A stretch of 64,000 nt of DNA from Thereva unica (GCA_949987705.1 OX465281.1:86642543-86706542), one strand, 5' to 3'. Shown: positions 12,450 to 25,414, counted from the stretch's first letter. Numbers and translations are program-made. The notes: a model not told the origin generated them from the letters alone.

Positions 12450-13395
12450 ACCGGCTCACAATCGATGGTTTTGGTTGTACATCCGCCCTTAGATGTACAT
12501 CCAATTTGACCGTGCATGGGGGACTTAAGACACGGTAAAGACAACGGACATCGTGTGAAATTTTCATATGGTTTCGAGGTGAAATTCAACATATGTACTC
12601 ACGATCCAAGTAGTCGCATGAAATTACAATTCCAAGAATTATTCATTCGAGAGTTCGTGTGAAAGTAAATCTTATATATTAATAGGCAAACAAAAAGTTT
12701 GTACACGCTAAGGCTTTTTTGTTCGTGGACCGATTTCGTTTAAATTTTCAGAAAATGTTCTTTTTATGGCATAGTTTTGTAATAAGGAATTTCAACGAAA
12801 TCGATTCACGAATAAAAAAGTTATGGCGATTTTAATTTTTCGAATTTTAAAAAGCCGTTGAAAAATTTGAATTTTTTGTGAGCATCAACGTACAGCTGAG
12901 TAGCCTACGATTGACACAAATGCCGTTTCAGTGAAGCCAATGAGAAACAGAGAAAAACAAGCGTTTGTGTAGATTTTTGGCGGCATAAACTGACTTAAAA
13001 AAACTCGGTCACTTTGTGCGTGCATTTTTTTTATACTCTTTTGTGTATAGTATTATTGAGTTGTATTGTATCGTTTCAATGATGCTGTAGTTACTGATGT
13101 TGCTGCTATTTTCCACTACATAGCCCAGCAAGACGTCATGGATGCGATTAAAAAAATCCTGGGAAATTTTAGATGCTCTGGAGCGACAATGGAAATGTTT
13201 CATAGTAATTAAAAATTCGCCATTGCGTATAATTTTTTTTGAAATAAAAATATTTAAATTGAATTTAAATTCGAACAAATCGTGAATTTTATATATTTAT
13301 TGTTTTTGTGACCGAATTTCGGTAACGGGGATCCCAACTAGTATAGATAAGTTTGTGATAGACCTCTGTCACAGTGTGAATACCTCTACTCATTA
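12450..13395. other. Non-coding stretch, nothing recognised
   Basis: AT-rich sequence. The phrase TACAGGGTRATATG with its surroundings is shared between about 12240 (inside the preceding element) and 18080. No coding evidence. Confidence 0.35.
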
Positions 13396-13399
13396 AACA

Positions 13400-15911
13400 A
13401 TAAAGCAGTCAATCATGGAAATTTCCTGGAAATATTACTACTCCTTTCGAAATATGATACGGGTCTCTATGAATCTCGCTACTATGTTCTCCAAAACATC
13501 CGTTAATCATATCATCACAATCATCTCTAGAATGATGAAAGAAGCCATAGTACAAGAGATTGCTGAATCAAAAATGTTTTCAATCCAGATTGACCCCACT
13601 CAGAATATTACGACTCAGGATCAATTTCAATTTATTATTATCAAGTTCGAGAGAGGCTATTTTCCATAGTCAAATGCTATTACTCAACGAGTAAAGGTTT
13701 TAAAAACCTTCTCCTGAGAACTGTACTGGCAAATGTCATAGATTTGAAGTTCTGTATTGGTTCTTCCTCCGATGGAACCTCAAGCATGAGAGGGAAATAT
13801 AAAGGATTTCAAACAGTTCTCTTGGCTGTACTTCCCCAATTGGTTCACGTTTGGTGTTACGCCCACATATTGTACTTAGTTATGGTAGATACTACAAGCA
13901 GTACGGCAGCAAATATGTATCACACTTTTTGGGCTTTTAAACAAAATCGCAGTCTTCATAAAAGACATAAGAGAATGGATATTTGGGTTTCTCTCCTATC
14001 AGGAAAAGATCGTAGAAGAATATAATAGGAGAAACAAGATGGTGGGCCAAAGACGTTTCCTTGACTAAGGTGTTGGGATTAGTTGGCAAGGAAAATAAGT
14101 CCCTCTACGTAACCCTCCTTGGGGCTTTGGAACAGATTCAGGATCACCCTCGCTCTAAGCCTGATACTCGAGAAAACGCAGGAAGCTACAAGAAAGGACT
14201 TTTGGAATATAAAACCATACTGACAGCCAGTGGCGTAAATAACACCCCCGCAAGCCCCGCAATGCGGGGGGGCGCCAGCCAGTCATAGGCGCTCGCAGGC
14301 GCTGATAGACTCAGGGCTGATATGCAATCTTCATGAAGAGCGACAGTCAATCATTGTATTGAGTGCCGAAAAAATTGTCCTTTAAAACCGCTGTTGAAAA
14401 TAGCATCAAAAGTTTTCATAGACTACAAATAAATGTGACCCCTAAGGACGTCCTCAGGGATTTCCCCATTCATCGTGGCATCCGGTGGTTGGGTTTTATT
14501 TGTATTGTCCCCTATCCCATGAAACCTCAGTTTCCAAATTCCAACCAGGCGTCACATAGTAGGCGCAGGCGCCTACTGTTAATTTATTTAAGTTTAACGA
14601 GGGATATGAATATTATCTCGAAAAAAGCGTAGATGATAGTTAAAATTCATACATTTTTTTTAAACGACTATCGTGCTTCTCTTTGTTTTACACATTGAAC
14701 TTTTGTAACAGGTAGCACGTTGATTTTTGCTCTCCGTAAATTAATATTAACTTAATTAGGGCACGTTGCAGTGTTTGATTTTAAGCGGTGGAAAGTTATT
14801 AAGTGGCAGAACATGTAACATGAATAAAAGATTAATTTCGAAAAACCTCTTTTTTAAATCATCCCTGAAAATAAGGAGTGTTGTGAAAAGGCGCCGTTGT
14901 GGATTCTGCGGGGGGGCGCCTGCTTGCTTAGTTACGCTACTGCTGACAGCTTTTATTTTTGGAAATATACATATTTGACATTACAACTCATCTATCGAAG
15001 TATCTTCAAACTAGCGGTCTAGATATACTGAGAGCTTATAACATCGTAAAAGGTACTGAAGAGAACTTGGAAGGACTTCGAGGAATATTTAGTAATATAA
15101 AGAAGCAGGCCGGTGATCACCTATGTGAATAAGGAGTTAACTGGTGACGAAATTCGTTGCGAAGTGCAATCGAATTTCCATGATAAAAGATGGATTATTA
15201 AAGAGAACTTTGTCGCTGAATCGGGAAAGCATACTGCTTTTAGTCAGGAGTAAGATTATGAAATTAATGTTTTTAATGTCATAGTCGACACTTGAAAATT
15301 TACACTATCTCAGCGATTTGATATTTTAAATAATAAATTTTACGGAGATTTTGGCCATTCTTGATCATAAAAACTATGCAAATGTCATAATAACTGGCCT
15401 CGCAGCACCAGTGTTTGAAACCCTGACTTCTAAGTTGCTTCATTTAATGATAAAGTAGAAGCCGAAAAATTGCGAATGGAAATGATGCATTTAGTGCAAA
15501 ATTTGGATAAGTTAAAATCTACCCCTTTAGTAGAATACATCGAAATTCATGAAAAATAGATAACGAACAAAGTCATGGAGAACAAGAGGTTCCCGAGAAT
15601 AACAAAACAGACAATCAAGAGCCGTCGGAGGCAAAGAAGTCAAAAGCACGAAGCATGTTTCGTGCCTGGAATGCACGATATGCTGCTACCGATTACTCAA
15701 TCGTGGTAATTTATTGACTGGTACTTTTCCAAATATTGGACTAGCCTATAAATACCTACTCACTTTAACGGTTACTCAGATTGTCTGTGAAAGGTCGTTC
15801 AATTCTTTAAAATACATAAAGGACCGTCTACGTAGTTCCTTGAATCAAGAAAAGCTTGTTGCTTTTATGTTGATGGCTATAGAAACAGATATTTCCGTCT
15901 CTGGTCTTTAA
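13400..15911 (+). pseudogene. hAT transposase relic (ZMYM/hAT-C type)
   Basis: Broken frames of a hAT transposase. About 13415-13669 holds KEAIVQEIAESKMFSIQIDP, the usual catalytic-D region. About 13744-14025 holds SSDGTSSMRGKYKGFQ and HVWCYAHILYLVM, the conserved C-x2-H region. About 14061-14220 holds LGALEQI and GLLEYKTILTA. After a MITE, 14951-15120 continues with THLSKYLQTSGLDILRAYNIVK. The C-terminal dimerisation domain is at 15714-15911 (VTQIVCERSFNSLKYIKDRLRSSLNQEKL). Many stops and frameshifts make it inactive. I could not define the element's own ends. Confidence 0.88.
14228..14942. mobile_element. hAT-type MITE inside the hAT relic
   Basis: Ends CAGTGGCGTAA...TTACGCTACTG are inverted, with GC-rich GGGGGGGCGCC near both ends. 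The 8-bp duplication CTGACAGC flanks it exactly (14220-14227 and 14943-14950), as expected for hAT. Removing the insert restores the transposase reading KTILTAFIFG. No transposase is encoded in the 715 bp, so it is non-autonomous. Confidence 0.93.
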
Positions 15912-16420
15912 ATATAATATCGAAAATTATGAAATTCCCATAAAGCACATTCAACAATACGTACATTTGGAGCATATTCTTTTTTTGGTTCAAATAGGCC
16001 GTCGTATGCCCGTATGTACAGCTCAGTATTCCCCCATTTAAATTTGTTGGTCAAGTGAGACGCTCTCTCTCTCTCAAGCTGCCGAGGTCCGTTGTAATGC
16101 CATCTTTTATTTTTATTCGGGTTATTATGTAACTTGTGTGTAATTCATAGGTAATTTACTTAAAAGGAATGTCTTCTAAAGGTTAAGGGCAAAAGACATT
16201 TTTTTTATCTCGCACGGGGCGCCAAAATACTTAAAATACTGTCCCTGCTCTTGTGTAAGTCTGCATTCAACAAAATTATTCACTGATTTATTTAATTCAC
16301 TTGCATTCTATGTAGATATTTAGCTCATAGAAGAAGAAAACGGTATCTTTCGGTGACATTTAAAATGGGACTTACAACAGTCCATCTTATTTGTCTATAC
16401 CTAACAATTCTGAATTGCAG

Positions 16421-17119
16421 AAGATGCAATGGAGGATTTTGAAAAAATATGGAATTTTCCACATTGTGTAAGGACAGTTGACGGAAAGCACGTCAACACC
16501 GCTTGCCCTCCAAATTCAGAAACAATGTTCTATAACTATAAAGCAACTTACAGCATAATGTCGTTGGGGATCTGTTATGCTAACTATACATTTACCGCCA
16601 TAGATATAGGAGCTTACGGATCCTTAAGTGATGGAGGCTTCGGGAAAAGTCTGTTTCAAGGCAAATTAGAAGATCGTACTACAGGAAATACGAACGTGAC
16701 AGTATATGCATTTCTTTGGAATAATTTTTAATGCGACCATTTCCAGGTACCATAACAGTTTTAATATTTTTCATAAATACATTGTACATTATTTTTCCAT
16801 ACTTATGTTTTTAGGATTATTGTTGGATGAAAAAAAAAAATTCAATAGACGATTATCAAGAGCTCGTCGAACAATTGAAAATGTCTTTGGTGTTCCCAAG
16901 GCACGGTGGAGGATTTTACGAAATACATTAGATATGAACGTAGTGTCTGCGAAAAGTATAGTTAAAGCCGCAGTTGTCCTTCACAATTTTGTGAAAACGT
17001 CAGACTGTACTTACTGTCCTCCACAATTCGTAGACCATTACAATGGTGAAACTATTACCGAAGATTTGTTTAGAAATAAAGTTCGGCCATTAAGAAAAGC
17101 ATCACGAGTTATTGGTTGA
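16421..17119 (+). pseudogene. Harbinger transposase relic
   Basis: The exon begins just after a splice acceptor (ATTGCAG at 16420). MEDFEKIWNFPHCVRTVDGKHV carries the first D. NYKATYSIMSLGICYANYTF and GAYGSLSDGGFG give the second region. LSRARRTIENVFGVPKARWRIL (about 16850) gives the E. The part between about 16675 and 16820 is missing or replaced, breaking the frame. The fragment ends at ...RKASRVIG (17119). No inverted ends were found nearby, so this is a fragment of a family different from the intact element at 2103. Confidence 0.85.
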
Positions 17120-18365
17120 GCGAGCAGGTTGCCCAGTAAAGCTGTGACTAGAGTGCTCTCATATCTGTCATTGTCACCCCTACAAGCGGGTAGTAGTTAA
17201 CTTGTGATGTGGTTTAATGCCGAATTATTTTTTCTGCTTCTCCGATAATGCTGGTTTTAAGGTGCCGCACTTTTTGGCAGAGGGCACTTTTGACCTATAT
17301 TCATATTTTATTAACACCGTGACTTTTAGCTAGCGCTTCACGGTTTTTTAATTTCGAAAGGTAGGTTGTTTCCATATAGACTGACTGGAGCAATAAAAAC
17401 TTTACATTCAAAATTATTTTTTTCTTTTTAGTTTATTTTAAAATAACAGCGTATTTTTTAGTTTTTTGCACTATTTTTTTTATAATTGGCAACGAGAAGC
17501 TGTATCTCGCCTGCTCACGAACTAGGTCGTCTAAAGACATCGCGTTTTTTCTCCTCTTGAATTTGTTGAATAATTTTGTACTGTTGTACTAATGTTGATT
17601 GTTGAACTGTCGACGTGCCCGATTATATTTTCGACATGATTCTTTTATCTTGCCGTGAGTCTAAGCCGTTTATAAATTAGACTCAAAGAAGGATGCAATG
17701 GTTCTTAAACCACTAAACCACGCAGTGGTTCTTATAGCACTATACTAGGTGTAAAATAATTATCAGTTGCAGCAGCTTTTCAACTATTTGGTTTTGTTCT
17801 TCTTCTTTGATCCGTTAGCTGGCGGTTCGAGCGGAACGTTCTCGCAACGGATACACTGCTGTCGGTGCAGACGACGACTTTGGTGACGTCTCGAGGCTCG
17901 ATAGCTGATAATCGTTGATTCTTTAAGGCGACCTTGATATTGTTTAGCCAGGTGCTCAGTACGTGGGAGATAAGGCGCTTGGAAATTATTAAGTCACTGA
18001 ATTTATACAATATCAATTTATACACTATCTACCTCATTGAGTGGAAATTCATTAAACGCACTAATAGGGTTACAAAAGTACAGGGTAATATGAAAACCTC
18101 TACCAAAAAAATTTCAAAATGCCCTAGCGACTAAACCGTTACCATTTCTTGCTCGTTTAACCAAGACCTGCAGCCGGGCTTTTCGACCAAGATTTTCAAT
18201 TTTCAGAACTTAATCGTAGGATTGAGTCTAATGATAAAGCAAAGAAAAGGAAAATTAAAGAAAAGAGTAAAAAATATGTCACTTCGTGCTCTGTCCGATC
18301 ATAAACTAAGTTAATGATGCCCTAACCCAATTCCGCACATTGAAAATCAATTTAACAGTGAATTT
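17120..18365. other. Non-coding stretch with one dispersed repeat
   Basis: About 110 bp at 17358-17465 (AGGTAGGTTGTTTCCATATA onwards) recurs at 58911-59015 with roughly four-fifths identity by eye. A minus-strand 81-codon frame at 17780-18025 has no recognisable domain. Confidence 0.5.
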
Positions 18366-19290
18366 ATTAACTTCCCAGTATAGGAAGTTATTGTAATCGG
18401 TCCGCAAATTGAAATCGAAAATTTCGACGTATTTTCATCTTTCAAGGTTCCAGGAGCATTTTAAGCAAAAAATTGGGAGGATGTGTGTGTGTGTGCGTAC
18501 GGATGTGGTCATTTTTTCCTGCACGATATCGCGCGAACCAAAAAAATATCGACTTCGTCGAGGTGCCGAAATATGATCTGAAAAGATTTTCATAAAATTC
18601 GGTCGAGCCGTTTTTTTTTTGTTTAAGCGGCGTAAGTTATTTTTGTACCTGCACGATGGAATGAGACTCTTTCTAAACGAAGTGATCTTTTCTGGATTCT
18701 GCACAGCGATAGCCTTCGAACAAAACATCACTTGTCAAAATTCGACAACCTTTCAAAATCATGCAAAATTTCGTTACCCTTTACAAACAACGCGAATTTT
18801 TCAAACCTTGTATTAGCACTCTTTGACGGGGATTTTCTACACGTGATAGTTTCAGGAAATTGCGGTTTATCGCGGGATTTCCATTAGTTACCACAAAATT
18901 TGTTCTTTTTGGTCAAGTCTGGCAAGTACTTAACAGTTACAGTTTTGCTAATATCTCCGGAAAGCTTTGGAATTTTCAAATGAAGTCATTCGCTTCCCAG
19001 TTTATCAACGGCGGCAGCGCTTCAACACTCTCAATACAAATTCTAACATCCGCTTTAGGGTAGCGAACGAAATACGGAAGAAATGTTTGTTTGCTAATGT
19101 TCAGGAAAAATAAATTCTCTAAAAAAACTTGTGGATTTATGTATTATAGTTATTTGAACTAGCTTCTCTACCAGTGCTAAACGTATAACTATTTTGTAAG
19201 AAGTCCGTTTATTCCGTCTTCGTCCATCATACTGGGAAGTTAATCGTGTGGACCGAAGGGGTCAAACCCACATCCCAACTAGTTTTTTTT
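18366..19290. repeat. CTTCCCAGTAT repeat, copy 3 (inverted)
   Basis: It begins TTAACTTCCCAGTATAGGAAGTT (18366 on) and contains the (TG)n run, GCACGATATCGCGCGAACC and the inverse of the 147-bp module. It ends with ATACTGGGAAGTTAA (about 19240), followed by the inverse of the block that precedes copy 1 (CCCACATCCCAACTAGTTT). It is a single, non-expanded version of the 1365-5825 repeat, in opposite orientation. Confidence 0.7.
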
Positions 19291-19429
19291 TATTACTAAG
19301 GGCAACTAAATTTTCCACCTCCGTGATTTTGACTCAAGGAATTCGTAAATATTACTACATATGTAGCTGGATAATATTTTAGAAATTGCGACAGTTGTTT
19401 TACTTCAAAAGTGCTACTCTTATTTTTTC

Positions 19430-19625
19430 ATCCAAAATAACAGTGGTGTGATGTTCATTTATTCACCTTTGAAAAGTTAACTGGATTTACATAATTACAC
19501 GAAGCTCATACAAGAAATCTACGAATCTTATGAAACCTCTTACAACTTATTCCTTAGAGATTATTTGATTTGAAGTATTTCGTGGGAATGCGGGGCTGGA
19601 GTTAATACTTCTTGGAATACTTAAG
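19430..19625. repeat. Inverted copy of 6590-6790
   Basis: Shared blocks include CTTTGAAAAGTTAACTGGAT and ATTACACGAAGCTC, which are inverses of sequence at 6735-6770 with mismatches. Family unknown. Confidence 0.55.
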
Positions 19626-20021
19626 CAACTTGGAATGTATGCTTAATATAAATAAGAAATATTATAACACCTGATACGGATCGAGTCAAGTCTGTGTTGG
19701 TAGAGTGAAATAATTATGAATCGTGGCAAGGAGCACAATTATTTTTGGGTTTTTATGCTTTATTGAAATTGCCTGTCGAGCTTATAATTTTCCATATTAA
19801 AGTATTTAAATGTTGAGTTATGAAGGCTAATTGGTGGGATAATACTTAATAAGAAGGGCTGTTGAAACATGCATTTACAATCTGTCAAGGTCCTGAATTT
19901 CAATGAGCAATGAGGCTACAAGATATTCTTTTTCTTTGCATTTCCTTGAGATTTTTAGTTATAAGAATTGGGAAAAGTGAAAAATTCTTTATTCTTTAAA
20001 ATCAAATCCATTAAGGGTAGG

Positions 20022-20303
20022 TGTTGTGGAAATTATCTAATAACCTCCACGGATGGATTCTATTCAAGGCTCGGAAAACTTCTACAGAAAAATCCTTGGA
20101 TTCAACTACATATGTATGTAGAAAAATAATTTTTATTAACATAAAAATCCAAAACAACCTACTCATTCTCCATTGAAAAGCTGAAATCAAAATTCCGAAC
20201 AAAAAACCCTTTTTTTTACAAAATTCTCTACGCCTACTAATTGACAAGAGTACAAAGTGTTAAATAATCATACAACAAGTGATAAAAAAATATTTCTAAA
20301 ACA
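20022..20303 (-). repeat. BEL-2 3' LTR
   Basis: On the minus strand it starts TGTTTTAGAAATA and ends ...CCACAACA. It is homologous to 51735-52006 throughout, with about twenty substitutions and a few indels by eye (for example a TACATATGTATGTA stretch absent from the partner). GTAGG lies directly outside. Confidence 0.9.
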
Positions 20304-20378
20304 CTCTCACCTGAGTTGATGATAATTATTCAATTGAATCAACTTACTATGTAACTACAAATAAGTTAACATGGTTTT

Positions 20379-21366
20379 CTAAATGAGTCTACCACTACGT
20401 ATAATTACATTTCTATTATTTGAATCTAAATTTAAACCTAGTTTTTCTTCTGATGATTGCGTATCATCCACGTTTGGTCCAGCGTTAAGCTTCACTTCCA
20501 CTTCATCGGATGACTCAGTCTCTGCAGCCTTAATTATATCTTCACTGTCTATGTTTTTGTACTCGCCGAATTCAATTTCAAGAGGATACATTCTTTGGTT
20601 TGGACGTAATAAATACCCGGATGACGTTCATAACTTAACCAGTCTCGCTATTCCTTCTCGATCCCGTAATATCTCTTCTACTTTGGCCAATGGCCAATCC
20701 ATACGTTTCAAGTTATCTTGACCTGTAAGAACTATTTCGCCTATCTTAATTTTTCCGGAAATCGTCTTCTTCCTATTTGCGGGTAATGTCAGATGTCCAA
20801 GATATGCGTCGTGAAATCTTTGCTTCAGTACATTCCTCAAACGCCTTTTATAACGTAGCCTACGATTTAAGTAAATTGCATCAACCATGTCCAAATCAGG
20901 TGTTCGGTCGTATCGGTTCGAATCTTCCTTCTTAAAAGTTGTTTTACTAAACCTATCAACCTCTCCCACTAGGAGGATTAAATTTCAATTTTATCCTTCT
21001 TAATGTACTATACTCTGCTATTTCCTGCCAATCAAGTTGATTTAGAGCATTTGCCGCTCCCACAAAATTGTAAACAACAGAGGGTCGTCCTCTTCTGCCA
21101 ATGAACTTCCTAAACGATTGTTAAAATGCTCGGTCGAAAAAGATGACAATAGTTCTAAATGAATCGCTCTATATACTGCACACGTGTATAAATAAATGCA
21201 AGCCTTTCTGCTGTCATTCGACTCCTTAGCAGTAGTATATACAAGGGCCCAGCTAAATCTACTCCGACAATCTCAAAAATCTTTGCTTAGTTAGAGTTTC
21301 CCTTCTTATGAAGAGGCGCACTTCTCAGCTGGGCTGAGAAACATTTACCACTAACACGTGGGCGCG
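20379..21366 (-). pseudogene. BEL-2 integrase and C-terminal DUF5641, decayed
   Basis: The integrase part is at about 21366-20970 with frameshifts: KIFEIVGVDLAGPLY holds the first catalytic D, followed by a CAVYRAIHLELLSSFST-like stretch and IKFNPPS. The region between that and the C-terminal domain is shortened, since the E-containing WWE segment is not seen. DUF5641 follows openly at 20969-20379: DLDMVDAIYLNRRLRYKRRLRNVL, HDAYLGHL, GEIVLTGQDNLKRMDWPLAKVEEI. It ends at a stop 75 bp before the LTR, as expected for the end of a BEL polyprotein. Confidence 0.88.
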
Positions 21367-22724
21367 GCTGAGACATGCAAACATAAAAAATTAAGTACCA
21401 ATAAAAATTGCATTCAAAACACATAAACAGTCATGAGAGAATAAAGAGACACCTTTTAAGGAGATCTTTGCTAGTGCTCACGCTAAAAACACATTAATAT
21501 TTTTATTTACATTAATGAACATGCGATTAACAGGCTCAAATCGGTCATAATTGGTGTTAGAGGAGTTGATATGTAAGAGCGGTGGTCCTCTCAAATTGTA
21601 TCGGCTGTCTCTCTAAACGAAGCACGGCGACTTAGAAAACCTGAGTCGACACGTCCATTAAGAAGCTGGTGGACGAAAACAACATCGGCCACCTCACGAC
21701 GCTTGTGGAGAGTGTTTAAGTTGAGTAACTTAAGTCGGTATTCATATGGTGGAAGATTTAAAGGGTCTTCCCAAGGAAGGTGATTCAATGCGAATCGAAC
21801 AAACCTACGTTGAACCGACTCAATTTTTCCAACATGCGAAGAATAGTGAGGAGACCAAACCTGGGACGCATATTCAAGTAAAGGTCTGACAAGCGAAATG
21901 TAGAGGTGTTTAGTGATCAGGGTGCTGTTAAATTCTTTGGATCACCTTTTTTATAAAACCCAAGACTCAGCTGCTCTTGGAAGAAATATAGTTGATATGA
22001 GTAGAAAAGTCCAGCTTGGTGTCAAATCTAATCCCGAGATCTTTGACAAAATTAACACGGGGGACACCCTCACTAAAAAATGAATAGTTATAAATTATAG
22101 GATCATGACTTCGCATTTACTAATATTAAGAGCCAGGTTGTTGTTAGCACACCAAGAGTAAAAGGTGTCGAGGTCGACTTGCAAAAATTTGCAGTCCTCC
22201 ATACTCTTTACGTGACGGTACAATTTGATGTCATCAGCATAAATCAGGATTCTGCAGTGTCTTAGCAAGGTAACAATATCATCAATAGAAAGAATAAAGA
22301 GGATAGGGCCAAGATGACTGCCTTGAGGGACACCGGATTTCGCCTCAATGGTCGCGGATTTGGATCCACGGAAAAGGACTTGGTAGGTCCTGTCAGCTAA
22401 GTAGGACTGCAACCATAATAGAAGTGCTTCAGGGAAACCTAACTTTTTTAGTTTGAAAAGTATAATGGAGTGGAAAAGCTTGCCAAATGCCTTACTGAAA
22501 TCAGTGTAAACACAATCAGTTTGGCAACCGGAAACGAAGCCTTCAACAGCATGGGTAGTGAATTTAAGGAGATTGGTGGTAGTGCAATGAGATGGAAGAA
22601 AACCATGTTGGTTCGTAGAAACAAGTTTCTTTCAGATGGGCACGATTGCAGAATAAATGATTGACTCAAAAAGCTTTGGTATGACAGACAGCTTGGCAAT
22701 TGGTCTGTAATTCGATATTTCGTT

Positions 22725-24436
22725 TGTAACGGTCGGTTGGAAAATTTATTTTGATTGGGAAATTTACTTTCGAAATCACTTTGTAGGTATTGGGAAATTT
22801 GTAGAAAAACTTGGGAACGATTGAAAAATTTAAACGGGGGATGCGTGGAAAAATTATGAAAAGAGGAAAAAAACGGAAAATATTTTTTGGGGAGAGGACG
22901 GATTTTTGTTTTTGGGAAAAGTTTTTAATTGTAATTTTAAACAGTTCGGCCGTATTTTTTTTTGGTGGCGAAGAAAACTACTCGCATACGGGCGCGTGTG
23001 TGCGAACGAAATTTGAAAGATTTTTTTTTCGTTTTACAAATAGTAAAAATTCTGATGAGGATACACTTCGCTAATGATAACGTTGATTTGGGAATTGGAT
23101 CAAGCGGAGATGATGTTTTTGCCAAGGAAGTCGACAGTCTAAGCTCCAAGGTTCGACAAACTAACCCTGATGCATACCCATAAGAAGTTCTAACCCCCGA
23201 TAAGATTACCGCAGATGACTAAGACGTAGCTGATGACAAGAGTGTAGGTAAATTCATACTCATTTTGACAGCTCGATATATCCAGCATCTGTCTGCCCAC
23301 CCGAAAAACTAAGGCGAAGCGCACTATTTAACCCCATTGTGGGACTCATGTTTTAGTTTTTTTTTTTCAATCCATTCCAAAACGTAGTACAGAGCAACAA
23401 GAAGGAGAGAATTCGTGTGACCCGTAAGGAAAGCATCAAAAATTATTTTTCTCGGAGGACGAGAAAGATATAATTGACTAGTGCCGGCGGTAGAAGACCA
23501 ATAAATTCTTGCAGTCCAGGAGAGAAAAGACCCAAGATTACTAGTAAGGTTTTTTTGGTTACATTCCTTATTTAGTCGTGAGTACACCACAAATTAAGAG
23601 AAGGAAACAAAATATACCATAAATATAAAGAAAAAAACACACACACACAAAAATACACAATATAAAATAAAAAAAAAAAACAAATTAGTTCGTGAGTTGA
23701 TTTATTACGAAATAATAATTTTAAAGGTAACTAGTACTAACGTTAATCGTATTTATAATTATTTATGAAATTATTTTGCTCCTTGTTAGAACTATTTTCT
23801 TCATTCTTGTGTTGTTGAGTTCTTGTGTTGGTTCCGGGAAATTGTTCTTCCGTTAGTTTACACGGTCGTTTGTAATATCGTTTGTACAAAACGAGGAGTA
23901 TTGGCCACTACTGCGCGTTTTCTTTTTATCTTGAGCTTCATACATATGTACCTAAAATAATGAAACATTAATTTAGTTGAACTTGATCGTTTAAATTAAT
24001 AGCTGACAAGGATATATAATTATTGTCATGGTTGATGATTATGCATTGTATTGGTTGTTTTGATGATTAAATGATTATAAATAATAGAATGTTCAGGCGT
24101 TAACATTTTTCTTGTGGAATGGTGGGGGCGGATGTCATTCCTTTTCAGGGTTTGACGCGGCTCAGGCGATGGCCGGAGAATGATGGAGGCGGAATTCAAA
24201 GTTGCACAGGCACAGGTAAGTGGTGAACCAACCGCGGTAAGGCCCGGCCACACACCCCACGACCCCTCCGGTGAGCTAGATAACTCCGTGTGGCCGGCGT
24301 AGGAGTTCCGGAATTTTGTTTCCTTTCTTATGTATGGTATTGGCTCCTTGGTCATGCTTTTCCGGGCTTATGGCTAAGGGGGTAATACCTCGCATAAGTG
24401 GCGCCCACTATTTTATCGCGCCATTATGCTGATACA
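22725..24436. mobile_element. LTR-like insertion in CR1-A (solo LTR or LTR remnant)
   Basis: The insert starts TGTAACGGTCGG and ends CTGATACA (TG...CA). It is flanked by CGTT on both sides (22721-22724 and 24437-24440). The CR1 reading frame (SGSK/NEISN) is restored when insert plus one CGTT are removed, so the 4-bp duplication is well supported. The 1712 bp hold no recognised protein. Near the right end TGGCGCCCACTATTTT (24400) resembles a primer-binding site, which would argue for an LTR plus a scrap of leader. A gypsy-type origin is likely but not proven. Confidence 0.65.
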
Positions 24437-24783
24437 CGTTCTTGCTACCACTTTTGTGAATAGGAATTATGAACGAATTCTTCCAAACTGGAAAACCCCC
24501 ACACAGGATTTAAGGACAGCAGGAGGGATACCGTCAGGGCCGGAAGTGAAATCGTATGGGAGTTCATCAATATGTTTCACGATATCGTCACTGGAAATTG
24601 AAAGAGATAATCTAGTAGCCTCTCGGTGTGGAGTTATGTGACGAAAATTATTGTCATTAGGCTGAAAATTGGAAGGAGTGAAAGATTGATGAAAGAATGA
24701 CATGTTGCAAATCGAGGAAGACTCACTACTAGACCAGTTAGTGTGCTGCATAGTATTTGGGTAGTTATCTACTTTTTTTCTTA

Positions 24784-25414
24784 GGCGGCTCTCACACTGA
24801 GGCAACAGGCAATAAGCTACTAGCAACTGGTGATAAGCAATACGCAACATTATTTTGACGTTTTCTCACATTGAAGCAATAGTATTGTTAAAAATTTGTA
24901 GATATCATGTCGTCCGTCGACTCCGTTGATACGATTTTTTTAATGTGGTGTCATTTAAGAAAAAAAAGAAGAAAGAAAAATAAAGACAAGCCGTTTAAAC
25001 TTACCTGGAAGTTTTACTTCAACCTCAATGGCTTTCCATGCCCTTTCAATTACTTCCCTTCTGCTGTGATCACTCCTAGTGAAATCATAAATACAGGGAT
25101 ATTTTTCCACTATCTCTACAAATTTCGAATTAAAAACGGGATCGTCCGACATATTTTTCAAAAGGTAAACAAAAAGTTTAAAAAAGACTGCTATGCACTA
25201 CTCGCAAACATTGAAAATTCGATGCAATATCTATCGCTTTTCAACATGCACTGAGTATCGCCAGAAATAATGTTGCAGCTACCAGCAACTGTTTTCGTTC
25301 AACCGATTTCGAGTTGCTCTAATTTAATTTAAGGTAAATTAGGCGCTACCGATAATATTGCTTGTTGCCTATTGCCAGTTGCTGATTGCTTGTTGTCTCA
25401 GTGTGAGGGCCGCC
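24784..25414. mobile_element. Harbinger deletion derivative with MADF and transposase first exons
   Basis: Inverted ends start GGCGGCTCTCACACTGAG (right end inverse with small changes) and are flanked by TTA (24781-24783 and 25415-25417). On the minus strand 25161-24985 encodes an MADF start (FVEIVEKYPCIYDFTRSDHS, ERAWKAIEVEV) and ends at a perfect donor, CCAG/GTAAGT. On the plus strand 24907 onward encodes MSSVDSVDTIFLMWCHLRKKRRKKNK, which looks like a Harbinger transposase N-terminus. Both genes point inward and lack all later exons, so this 631-bp copy is non-autonomous. It belongs to a different family from the element at 2103 but has the same gene layout. Confidence 0.88.
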
